A DNA stretch of 64,000 nt from Actinomadura violacea. GTDB taxonomy: Bacteria; Actinomycetota; Actinomycetes; Streptosporangiales; Streptosporangiaceae. The notes beneath the pieces were generated by a model. That model searched no databases. It was not told the DNA's origin and saw nothing but the letters and a program-made list of their open reading frames with translations. Location of the stretch: assembly GCF_017573465.1 (NCBI RefSeq), contig NZ_JAGEPF010000025.1, forward strand, positions 62,001 to 126,000, in the 5' to 3' direction. Each line of letters begins with the position of its first letter. The stretch's first letter is position 1. Below, piece by piece: positions 17,203-24,494 of the stretch. The position numbers were made by a program, and so were the translations under genes.

Positions 17203-17537
17203 CGCAGAGCCCCCTCGCGCCACGCGTACAGGACCCCGACCAGCAGCAGCACGAGGAAGGCGAACATCTCCACGACCGCCTTCACGCCCACCGACGCCAC
17301 GACGAGCGCCCACGGGTACATGAAGACCATCTCCATGTCGAAGGCGAGGAACACCATCGTCACCGCGTACCAGCGCACGTGGTACCGCGAGAAGGCGTGC
17401 TCGCGGGGACGTCCGCCGGACAGGAACGGCCCCGCCTCCAGCGTCTCGGGCGCCATCGCGTACGAGAGCGCGTAGACGGCCGCCACCACCGCGCCGACCA
17501 GCCCGAGGACGGAGAGGACCACGGCGTACGGCGGCAT
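17193..17537 (-). CDS. nuoA: Complex I-like subunit A
   Basis: A 114-residue, three-helix NuoA homologue and first gene of the operon. The second helix motif FLAFDMEMVFMYPWALV matches the FL.FD.E...L.PWA hallmark. The first-loop hallmark YECG is changed to LEAG, losing the conserved Cys (ETLEAGPFLSGG). In complex I NuoA embraces NuoH near the quinone site, so this change fits the altered NuoH. Preceded by GGGGAGGA. Confidence 0.9.
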   Translation of the reverse strand: MPPYAVVLSVLGLVGAVVAAVYALSYAMAPETLEAGPFLSGGRPREHAFSRYHVRWYAVTMVFLAFDMEMVFMYPWALVVASVGVKAVVEMFAFLVLLLVGVLYAWREGALRWA

Positions 17538-17701
17538 CGCTCCTCCCCGCTCCCGGCGTCCACTCCCGGGAGGTGTACCTGATCACCGCCGCAGGAAACC
17601 TCCGGGGGGTAAATCGCCCGAAGGCGGGCGGCCGGATCGAACGCCCGGCCGCCCGCGAGCACCGGTCCCGCACCGCCCCGCACGGTGCGGCCCGGTGCGG
17701 C

Positions 17702-18133
17702 TCAGTGCCGGTTGACGCGGTGCCAGGCCCCGCAGCCGTACAGCGTCTTGCCGTCGCCGCGGACCAGGCACGCCCGGACGCGCACGTAGCTCACGTCCCG
17801 GTCCACCAGATTCGGGTACTCCGTGAGGATGCTTCCGTTTCCACCGAAATTCACCAGGTACGGGGAGAGGCTCCCCGCCGCGAACTGCACCGCCGCCGGA
17901 TGGCCGTCCGCCTTGTTGTCCTTCAGCCGGACGTAGGCGTACACCTTCCACGCCGATCCCGTCGGCCCCCGCCAGTAGACCGTCCCCCAAGCGTGGGAGC
18001 CGCCCGGCGACGAGTAGACGTCGTAGTCCCCCGCCGCCGCCTGCGCCGTCCCCGCGACCCCCAGTTGCACCGCCGCCGCGGCCCCGATCACGGCCGCACC
18101 CGCCACGGCCTTCCGCCGCAGCGCCCCGTTCAT
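17702..18133 (-). CDS. Small secreted protein of unknown function
   Basis: About 143 residues, with a Sec signal peptide (RRKAVAGAAVIGAAAAVQLG, cleavage after AQA) and a mature part rich in Tyr/Trp and beta-type sequence with Cys residues in VRACLVRGDGKTLYGCGAW, probably one disulfide. I place the start at ATG 18133; an in-frame TTG at 18142 is also possible because GAGGAGG lies 4 bases before the TTG and 13 before the ATG. No family recognised; Streptomyces-like small extracellular proteins have this build. The 164-base gap to nuoA holds no gene. Confidence 0.75.
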   Translation of the reverse strand: MNGALRRKAVAGAAVIGAAAAVQLGVAGTAQAAAGDYDVYSSPGGSHAWGTVYWRGPTGSAWKVYAYVRLKDNKADGHPAAVQFAAGSLSPYLVNFGGNGSILTEYPNLVDRDVSYVRVRACLVRGDGKTLYGCGAWHRVNRH

Positions 18134-18239
18134 GCTGAGCAACGTGCCTCCTCGTTTTGCGATCGAGAAGGAACGTAATCAACCCGTCTTACAATCCGCT
18201 TACACCCCCGCACCGGGAGCGACGTCCCCAGACGCGGAA

Positions 18240-18268
18240 GGGAGCCGCCCGATTGCGGGGCGGCTCCC
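18240..18268 (-). terminator. Hairpin after MFS exporter gene
   Basis: Perfect 11-bp inverted repeat (18240-18250 with 18258-18268) with 7-base loop, 11 bases beyond the stop of the exporter gene. Confidence 0.75.
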
Positions 18269-18279
18269 TGGAGCGCGGC

Positions 18280-19698
18280 TCACGCGCCGACGCTCTCCTT
18301 CTCCTCCACCGGCCGCGCCGAGCGCGCGCGCAGCGTCACCAGTGCGAGACCGGCGCCGGCCAGCGCCACGACGGCGGCGCCGATGAACGCGGCCCGGAAC
18401 CCGTCGGTGAGGCCGGGCAGGTCGCCGAGCCTCCCGGCGCCCTGCGAGGTGGCGATGGCGGTCATCACCGCCAGGCCGATCGCCGACCCCACCTGGTAGG
18501 TGGTGTTGACGATCCCGGACGCCAGCCCGCCCTGCTCCGGCGCGACGCCGCCGATCGCGGCCATCGTGGCGGGGATGAACACCAGCGACATCCCGACCGC
18601 GGAGATCAGCGAGCCCGGCAGGACGTCGGTGAGGAAGCCGCCGCCCGCGTCGATCGTCGACAGCACGAGCAGCCCCGCGGCGAGGACGACCAGCCCGGTG
18701 ACGATGAGCGGCCTCGTGCCGAACCGCGCGATGAGCCGCCCGGTGACGCCGACCATCAGCACCATCATCAGCGCGGTCATCGGCAGCAGCGCCGCGCCGC
18801 TCGGGAACGCCCCGTACCCGAGCACCTGCTGCAGGTAGAGGTTGAGGAAGTACCACATCGGGATCCACGCGGCCCCGAGCAGCGCCATCGCCGCGTTCGC
18901 GCCGGCGAGGCCGGGCGTGCGCCACACCGACAGCGGCATCAGCGGGCCGCGGACGATCCGCTGCCACGCGACGAACAGCGCCAGCAGCAGGACCGCTCCG
19001 CCGAGCTGCAGGACGGTGGCGGGCGCGCCCCAGCCGCGCCCGGGCGCCTGGACGATCGCGTAGACGGCGAGCCCGAGCCCGGCCGTGACCGCCGCCGCCC
19101 CGGCGACGTCGAGCCCGGCGCGGCGGCCCGGCACCTTCGGCAGGACGCCCGGGACCAGCGCGAGCGTGACCAGCCCGATCGGGAGGTAGATGATGAACAC
19201 CCACGGCCAGCTCAGCCACTCGGTGATGACCCCGCCGAGGAACACCCCGGCGGTGCCGCCGGCCGGCGCGGCGGCGCCGTAGAACGCCATCGCCCTGGCC
19301 AGCTCCTTCGGCCGGGCGGAGAACAGCACCATCAGCAGGGTCAGCGCGGACGGCGCGATGAGCGCCGAGCCGATGCCCTGGACGGCCCGGCCGGCGATCT
19401 CGGCCGCGGCGCCGGTGGCGGCCGCGGCGACGACCGAGCCCGCGAGCAGCACGACCCAGCCGGCGGCGAACACCCGGCGCGCGCCGAGCAGGTCCGACAG
19501 CCGCCCGCCGAGGAGCAGCAGCCCGCCGAACGCGACGACGTACGCGTTGAACACCCACTGCAGCCCGCTCTGGCCGAAGCCGAGGGCGCCCTGCATGTCG
19601 GGGAGCGCCACCCCGATGATCGACGTGTCCATGATCACCATGAACTGGGCGGTGGCGAGCACGGCCAGCGCCCACCACCGCCTCGGGTCTGCGGACAT
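18280..19698 (-). CDS. MFS drug exporter, DHA2 (EmrB/QacA) family
   Basis: A 472-residue transporter with 14 predicted TM helices. The start at ATG 19698 precedes the conserved WALAVLATAQFMVIMDTSII segment; motif D1-like VMDTSIIGVALP and motif A (GGRLSDLLGARRVF) are present, with the motif C-like GSALIAPSALTLLM helix. Family members expel drugs, dyes or metabolites using the proton gradient. Two CsoR-operator-like palindromes lie 30-79 bases upstream of the start, hinting at induction by a metal, sulfide or aldehyde signal rather than by a TetR partner. Confidence 0.92.
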   Translation of the reverse strand: MSADPRRWWALAVLATAQFMVIMDTSIIGVALPDMQGALGFGQSGLQWVFNAYVVAFGGLLLLGGRLSDLLGARRVFAAGWVVLLAGSVVAAAATGAAAEIAGRAVQGIGSALIAPSALTLLMVLFSARPKELARAMAFYGAAAPAGGTAGVFLGGVITEWLSWPWVFIIYLPIGLVTLALVPGVLPKVPGRRAGLDVAGAAAVTAGLGLAVYAIVQAPGRGWGAPATVLQLGGAVLLLALFVAWQRIVRGPLMPLSVWRTPGLAGANAAMALLGAAWIPMWYFLNLYLQQVLGYGAFPSGAALLPMTALMMVLMVGVTGRLIARFGTRPLIVTGLVVLAAGLLVLSTIDAGGGFLTDVLPGSLISAVGMSLVFIPATMAAIGGVAPEQGGLASGIVNTTYQVGSAIGLAVMTAIATSQGAGRLGDLPGLTDGFRAAFIGAAVVALAGAGLALVTLRARSARPVEEKESVGA

Positions 19699-19727
19699 GA
19701 CGGTCCACCCCTCCACTCGGAACCGGG

Positions 19728-19777
19728 TACCCCCTGGGGGTACGTTGCGACGGACCCTAACATGCCCCCTAGGGGTA
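19728..19777. promoter_or_regulatory. Two CsoR/RcnR-type operator-like palindromes
   Basis: TACCCCCTGGGGGTA (19728-19742, part of a perfect 17-bp palindrome 19727-19743) and TGCCCCCTAGGGGTA (19763-19777) differ at 2 of 15 positions and are 35 bp apart centre to centre. C-tract/G-tract palindromes flanked by TA are the known operator type of the CsoR family. They sit just upstream of the exporter gene; no CsoR gene is in the window. Confidence 0.6.
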
Positions 19778-19856
19778 TCTATTCCGCGGGCCCGGAGATT
19801 CGTCCGGACCGTCCGCGCAGGCCCCGCTCGAACCGCGCCGCGGACCTTCCTCCGAT

Positions 19857-19899
19857 CCCTCGCGATTCCGTACACTTCGCATCTGTGCTGTCGCGAGGG
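19857..19899 (+). promoter_or_regulatory. Inverted repeat reaching the ribosome binding site of the propeller gene
   Basis: CCCTCGCGA at 19857-19865 pairs exactly with TCGCGAGGG at 19891-19899; the right arm runs into the GAGGGG Shine-Dalgarno before ATG 19908. Such a stem could limit translation. No ligand-domain features are seen. Confidence 0.35.
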
Positions 19900-19907
19900 G
19901 GGCGAAC

Positions 19908-22544
19908 ATGAGCACGGCCGACCGGCCTGACGACCGGGACCCGTCGGGTGCCTCCGCCCCTCCACCGCCGCCCCGGGGCCGCGCCCGCCGCCCCGCGCCC
20001 GCCGAGGGCGACAGGCTCGTGGCGAGCTGGCGGAACCCACCCGCCCCACCTGCACCGGCACGCGATCCGAAGCCCGCGTCGCCGCCGCCCGAAGCGCCGG
20101 CCGCGGCCGAGCCCGAACCGCCCGCCGTCGCGTCCGCCGAGCAGACCAGGGCCGCCCGGCCGCCCCTCCGCACGCCGGCCGCCCCGGCGGCGCCGTCCGC
20201 CGGACCACTCGCCGCCGCGGCGCCGCCCGTCCCGCCGCCGCCCGCGCCTTCCGCAGCTCCCGCGCCGCCTCGTCCGGTTCCGGCCACGGCCCCGCGGCCG
20301 CCCGCCGCGAACCCGCGAGGCACGGGACGCCCTGGACCGGCCGCGATGGAGCAGGTGCGCGTCCAGGCACCGGACACCGACGGCACGCAGGACCCCGGTG
20401 CGGACGCCCTCGTGTTCGAGCGGCCGCAGGGCGCGCCGACGCCGCCGGAAGGCGGCGGGACCAGGGTGTTCCGGCCCGGGCTGCGGTCGGGGATCGCGGT
20501 CGCGGCGGTGCTGGTGCTCGCGGCCGGCGGCGTGGCGTACCTCGTCCGCGGCGACGGGAACGGCGGCGGGAACGGGGACGCGCCGGGCGCCGAGGCCGCC
20601 GACAAGGTGTTCGCGGTGCCGGCCGCGCTCTACGACGGCCACGAGCAGACGATCACCGCGGTCGCGGTGCACGGCGACACGGCGGTGACGGTCGGCAGCG
20701 AGACCGTGGACGCGCCGCGCGGGCAGATCCTCGTCTCGTCCGACGGCGGCAAGGCGTGGAGCGCCGCGAAGGTGAAGGACGAGGGCGGGAGCGGCGAGGA
20801 CGTGCCCGTGGCCGTCGCGGCGGGCGACCGGGCCTGGACGGCGCTGGGCCAGGGCCCCGGCGGCGTCGCCGTGTGGACGAGCGCCGACGGCCGCACCTGG
20901 ACGCACCGCGCCGGCGGCACGGGCGCGTTCAAGGCAGGCGACCAGGTCACCGGCGTCGCGGCCACCTCGGCCGGGTTCGCCGCCGTCGGGACGAACCAGG
21001 GCACGGGAGTGCTGTGGACGTCCCCGGACGGCACCGAATGGCAGCGGCAGCCGACGATCCTGCAAGGCAAGCCCGAGAGCGTCGCGGCGAGCGGCAGCAC
21101 GCTCGTCGTACGGAACGACAAGGGCGACCTGTGGCGGACCGCCGACGGCGGCCGGTCATGGGCGCGCGCGGAGGTCCCGCAGAGCGACGGGTCGTACGGG
21201 CCGGTCGTCGCGCTGACGGCGGGCCCCGGCGGGTTCTTCGCGGCGCGGGAGGGCCGCCGCACGGGCGGGTCGTCGAAGAACCCGAAGAAGCGGGCGCTCG
21301 CGGTGTTCTTCCGGTCGGCGGACGGCGTGGGCTGGACGCGGTCGAGCACCATCGACCGGCGCACCTACGCCGGCCTGGCGGCGCTCGGCGGGTCCGACGC
21401 GGGGCTGGCCGCGCTGACGCCGCTGACCGACGGGCGCGTGGCCGCGCAGCGCAGCAAGGACGGCGTGAACTGGGATTCGGTGGAGCGGCTCGGGACGGAC
21501 CAGGGCCGCAAGGCGGAGTCGGCGGCGGCGCTCCCGCAGGGCGTCCTCGTCGCGGGCCACCAGAACACCGGCGCGTACCTGGCGGCGCCGGGCGCGCGCC
21601 ACGGCGACATCGACCTGCTGTCCGTCCCCGGTGCGGTGACGCCCGACCGGACCATCGAACGGCTGGTCTCGGGCAACGGGGTGACGCTGGCGATCGGCAG
21701 CGGCGCCGGCGAGGCGGCGGTCTGGTCGACGCGCGACGGCAAGGCGTGGACGCGGGCGGGCGGCACCGGGCTGACCGGGCCGGGCGTGCAGCGCCTCGCG
21801 GCCGCGGCGTACGGGCCGAAGGGCTGGGTCGCGGCGGGGCGGAGCGCGGCGAAGCCGCTGCTCCTCACCTCGCCCGATGCCGCCGCATGGAACCCGGTGA
21901 CGCCTCCCGCGGGCGACGACGGCGAGCTGACCGGCGCCGCCTACGGCCAGGCCGGCTACGTCGTCGTCGGATCAGCCGGGTCCTCGCCCATCGCATGGCG
22001 TTCCGACGACCTCGTCCACTGGACGGCCGGTTCCGGCGACCTGCGGGACGGCCGGATGCACGACGTCGCCGCCGTGACGAAGGGCTACGTCGCCGTCGGC
22101 GAGCGCGACGGCGCGCCCGCCGTCTGGACGTCCGACGACGGCGCGAAGTGGACGTCGGTGCAGGCCCCGCAGGTGCAGGGCCCGCTCACGCATGTCGTGG
22201 CGCGCGGGGACACGCTGGTCGCGACGGGCGCGGGGAACGCCGTCGCGGTCTCGTCCGACGCGGGCCGGACGTGGCGCGCGCAGACCGTCCAAGCGTCCGC
22301 GCTGGCGGCGAGCCTGGCGACGCCGAAGGGGTTCGTCCTCGCGGGGACGCCCGCCGGGACCGACGACGTCGCGCTGTGGAGCTCGGCGGACGGCGCGACG
22401 TGGCGGACGACCCGCCCGCGCGGCGCCCGCCTGGCCGGGAACGGCCGCCAGCGCCCGACCGGCCTGGCCGCGCTCGGCCCGGGCCTGGTCGCGACCGGCA
22501 TGGACGGCGACACACCGACCCTGTGGCACACGACCGTCCCCTGA
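19908..22544 (+). CDS. Membrane-anchored beta-propeller protein with Asp-box repeats
   Basis: An 878-residue protein. Residues 1-190 are disordered and Pro/Ala-rich (cytoplasmic); residues ~194-213 are one TM helix (GIAVAAVLVLAAGGVAYLV); the remaining ~660 residues are extracytoplasmic. That part contains about twelve Asp-box/BNR-like motifs (SSDGGKAW, SADGRTW, SPDGTEW, TADGGRSW, SADGVGW, SKDGVNW, TRDGKAW and others) spaced 40-60 residues apart, each at a beta turn, so it should fold as one or two sialidase-type propellers. No catalytic residues of sialidases are evident; a binding or scaffold role is more likely. Function unknown. Confidence 0.85.
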   Translation: MSTADRPDDRDPSGASAPPPPPRGRARRPAPAEGDRLVASWRNPPAPPAPARDPKPASPPPEAPAAAEPEPPAVASAEQTRAARPPLRTPAAPAAPSAGPLAAAAPPVPPPPAPSAAPAPPRPVPATAPRPPAANPRGTGRPGPAAMEQVRVQAPDTDGTQDPGADALVFERPQGAPTPPEGGGTRVFRPGLRSGIAVAAVLVLAAGGVAYLVRGDGNGGGNGDAPGAEAADKVFAVPAALYDGHEQTITAVAVHGDTAVTVGSETVDAPRGQILVSSDGGKAWSAAKVKDEGGSGEDVPVAVAAGDRAWTALGQGPGGVAVWTSADGRTWTHRAGGTGAFKAGDQVTGVAATSAGFAAVGTNQGTGVLWTSPDGTEWQRQPTILQGKPESVAASGSTLVVRNDKGDLWRTADGGRSWARAEVPQSDGSYGPVVALTAGPGGFFAAREGRRTGGSSKNPKKRALAVFFRSADGVGWTRSSTIDRRTYAGLAALGGSDAGLAALTPLTDGRVAAQRSKDGVNWDSVERLGTDQGRKAESAAALPQGVLVAGHQNTGAYLAAPGARHGDIDLLSVPGAVTPDRTIERLVSGNGVTLAIGSGAGEAAVWSTRDGKAWTRAGGTGLTGPGVQRLAAAAYGPKGWVAAGRSAAKPLLLTSPDAAAWNPVTPPAGDDGELTGAAYGQAGYVVVGSAGSSPIAWRSDDLVHWTAGSGDLRDGRMHDVAAVTKGYVAVGERDGAPAVWTSDDGAKWTSVQAPQVQGPLTHVVARGDTLVATGAGNAVAVSSDAGRTWRAQTVQASALAASLATPKGFVLAGTPAGTDDVALWSSADGATWRTTRPRGARLAGNGRQRPTGLAALGPGLVATGMDGDTPTLWHTTVP

Positions 22545-22563
22545 CCGGGGGCACCGGGGAGGG

Positions 22564-23016
22564 TCAGGAGGCGGCCTGCCGGCGCCGGTCGGCCTCGGCG
22601 GCGCCGAGGATCATCTCGTCGACGACCCAGCGGGCCTCGGGCGACAGGTCGACCAGGGCGCGCAGCACCTCGGGGCGGATGATGCCGTGCTCGACGTCGC
22701 GGCGCAGCGCCTTGAGCGTGATGTCCTCGTCGATGGGGGCGGTCTCGCTGGGCCGGCCGAAGTAGCCGATCGGCACGCCGAAGAAGGTGGCGAGCGCGCG
22801 GAGGGTCTTGAGCTGCGGGTTCTCCTGCCGCCCGGTGCGCAGCTTCCACACGGTGGTGGACGAGATGTCCTCGCCGGTGGCGCTCGCGATGGCGGCCGCG
22901 GTCTCGACGTTGTTGCGGGGCGGGTGGTCGTCCGACGGCCACAGGTTGCGGATCAGCCACTCGACCTTGTCCGCCAGCGTCGCGCCCGGCGCGACCTCTT
23001 CCGTCTCGTTGCTCAT
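22564..23016 (-). CDS. XRE/EspR-like helix-turn-helix regulator
   Basis: A 150-residue protein starting at ATG 23016 (GGGAGGGG upstream). The N-terminal XRE-type HTH (LADKVEWLIRNLWPSDDHPP, then ATGEDISSTTVWKLRTGRQ and NPQLKTLRALATFFGVPIGY) is followed by a helical dimerisation tail (PEARWVVDEMIL). The arrangement resembles EspR of mycobacteria, a nucleoid-associated regulator. It ends 20 bases from the convergent propeller gene. Target genes are unknown. Confidence 0.82.
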   Translation of the reverse strand: MSNETEEVAPGATLADKVEWLIRNLWPSDDHPPRNNVETAAAIASATGEDISSTTVWKLRTGRQENPQLKTLRALATFFGVPIGYFGRPSETAPIDEDITLKALRRDVEHGIIRPEVLRALVDLSPEARWVVDEMILGAAEADRRRQAAS

Positions 23017-23252
23017 CCCGGCCCCTCCCGAACTCACCGACGCCAACGACTTTAGTTGACCGCGAACGCCGCCGTCAGCCAAGGACACGCAGATCATTCC
23101 ATGGCGTGTCGGCCCGGTCACGCAGCAGAACCGGAACCCGCGGCCGAGGGCCTGGCGCCCGGCCGGCGGGCGCGGGCGTCAACGGGTTCCCAAAAGTGGA
23201 TCACCGATGTTGGATGGTTCCGGACATCGTGCCCCCGGACGAGGAAGCCACC

Positions 23253-24047
23253 GTGACCGAGCAGAAGGACCCGATCGACACCGCCGTCCCGCAGACCGCC
23301 CGCATCTGGAACTACTGGCTCGGCGGCAAGGACCACTTCGAGGTCGACCGGCAGGTCGGCGAGGAGATCCTGAAGGTCATCCCGGACATGGCGCTGTTCG
23401 CCCGCGCCACCCGCCGGTTCCTCCAGCGGGCCGTGCACCACCTGACCGCCGACCTCGGCGTGCGGCAGTTCCTCGACGTCGGCACCGGCCTGCCGACCGC
23501 CGACAACACCCACCAGGTCGCGCAGCGCGCCGCGCCGTCCGCGCGGGTCGTGTACGTCGACAACGACCCGCTGGTCCTCGCGCACGCCCGCGCGCTGCTC
23601 ACCGGCACGCCGGAGGGCGGGACCGCCTACCTGGACGCCGACCTGCGCGACCCGGAGAAGATCCTCGCGGGCGCGGCGGAGACCCTCGACCTCGGCGAGC
23701 CGGTCGCGCTGATGCTGATGGGGATCCTCGGCCACATCACCGACGACGCCGAGGCCCGCTCGATCGTCCGGCGGCTGATGGACGCCCTGCCGAGCGGCAG
23801 CTATCTGGCCCTGTACGACGCCACCAACGTCGTCGACCCGGCGTCGGCCGCCGCCATCGAGATCTGGAACCGGTCCGCCGAGCCGCCGTACGCGCTGCGC
23901 ACCCCGGCGCAGCTCGAAGGGTTCTTCGAGGGCCTGGAACTCCTCCCGCCGGGCGTGGTGTCGTGCCCGCTGTGGCACCCCCCGGCCACCGAGATCGGCG
24001 AGGTCACCGAGATCGACGAGTTCTGCGGCGTCGCCCGCAAGCCCTGA
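23253..24047 (+). CDS. SAM-dependent methyltransferase, DUF574 family
   Basis: A 264-residue member of the actinobacterial DUF574 (pfam04672) methyltransferases. The start is GTG 23253 with GAGGAA upstream. Diagnostic segments: ARIWNYWLGGKDHFEVDR near the N-terminus, FLDVGTGLPTADNTHQVAQ (SAM-binding loop), VVYVDNDPLVLAHARALL, and LMLMGILGHI. The family is multicopy in Streptomyces and Actinomadura; substrates are mostly unknown. A 9-bp hairpin follows the stop. Confidence 0.92.
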   Translation: MTEQKDPIDTAVPQTARIWNYWLGGKDHFEVDRQVGEEILKVIPDMALFARATRRFLQRAVHHLTADLGVRQFLDVGTGLPTADNTHQVAQRAAPSARVVYVDNDPLVLAHARALLTGTPEGGTAYLDADLRDPEKILAGAAETLDLGEPVALMLMGILGHITDDAEARSIVRRLMDALPSGSYLALYDATNVVDPASAAAIEIWNRSAEPPYALRTPAQLEGFFEGLELLPPGVVSCPLWHPPATEIGEVTEIDEFCGVARKP

Positions 24048-24058
24048 CCCGGACGGCT

Positions 24059-24083
24059 CGCGCCCGCACGCCGGGCGGGCGCG
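24059..24083 (+). terminator. Hairpin after DUF574 gene
   Basis: Nine-base inverted repeat (24059-24067 with 24075-24083) 12 bases after the stop; GC-only stem, no T tract. Confidence 0.6.
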
Positions 24084-24185
24084 GGCCGCCGGCGGCGCGT
24101 ATTCCGAAAATATACCGGCGCTGCTTACCCTCTGGGCGTCTCATCCCCCGCCACCTTTTTCACATCGCATGAAGTGATAAGGACA

Positions 24186-24494
24186 ATGGATGAAAAACGC
24201 CCGCCCAGCGCGCCGCGCCCGCAACTGCTGCTCCTGACGGCGGGCGCCGTGATCGGCGCGGTCCTGCTCGCCGCGGCGCTGGTTGTCGACCTGACCGGCG
24301 CGAACGACCCGCAGACCCCCGCGATGCCGACCCCGGTGCGCCCGACCATGCCGTCCCTTCCGACGACGTTCCCGACCGTCCCGCCCGGCGGATCCGGCCT
24401 GCCGACGCAACTCCCCACCGATTTCCCGACGCAAATGCCGTCGTTCCCGACGGACCTGCCCAGCATTCCGCAGATGCCGGGAGGCGCGCCATGA
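24186..24494 (+). CDS. Small single-pass membrane protein with Pro/Thr-rich tail
   Basis: About 102 residues: short cytoplasmic N-terminus, one TM helix (LLLLTAGAVIGAVLLAAALV), then a low-complexity extracellular tail of about 60 residues with repeating Pro-Thr/Pro-Ser units (FPTVPPG, LPTDFPTQMPSFPTDLP). ATG 24186 is taken with AAGGA upstream; a GTG at 24174 is in frame. It is the first gene of a four-gene operon, and its stop overlaps the next start (ATGA 24491-24494). No family recognised. Confidence 0.7.
   Translation: MDEKRPPSAPRPQLLLLTAGAVIGAVLLAAALVVDLTGANDPQTPAMPTPVRPTMPSLPTTFPTVPPGGSGLPTQLPTDFPTQMPSFPTDLPSIPQMPGGAP

Noticed and set aside
23190..23240. Small hairpin upstream of the DUF574 methyltransferase as a riboswitch
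   Set aside because: Only a 6-bp stem (CGATGT/ACATCG) is seen, with no aptamer-like conserved segments.
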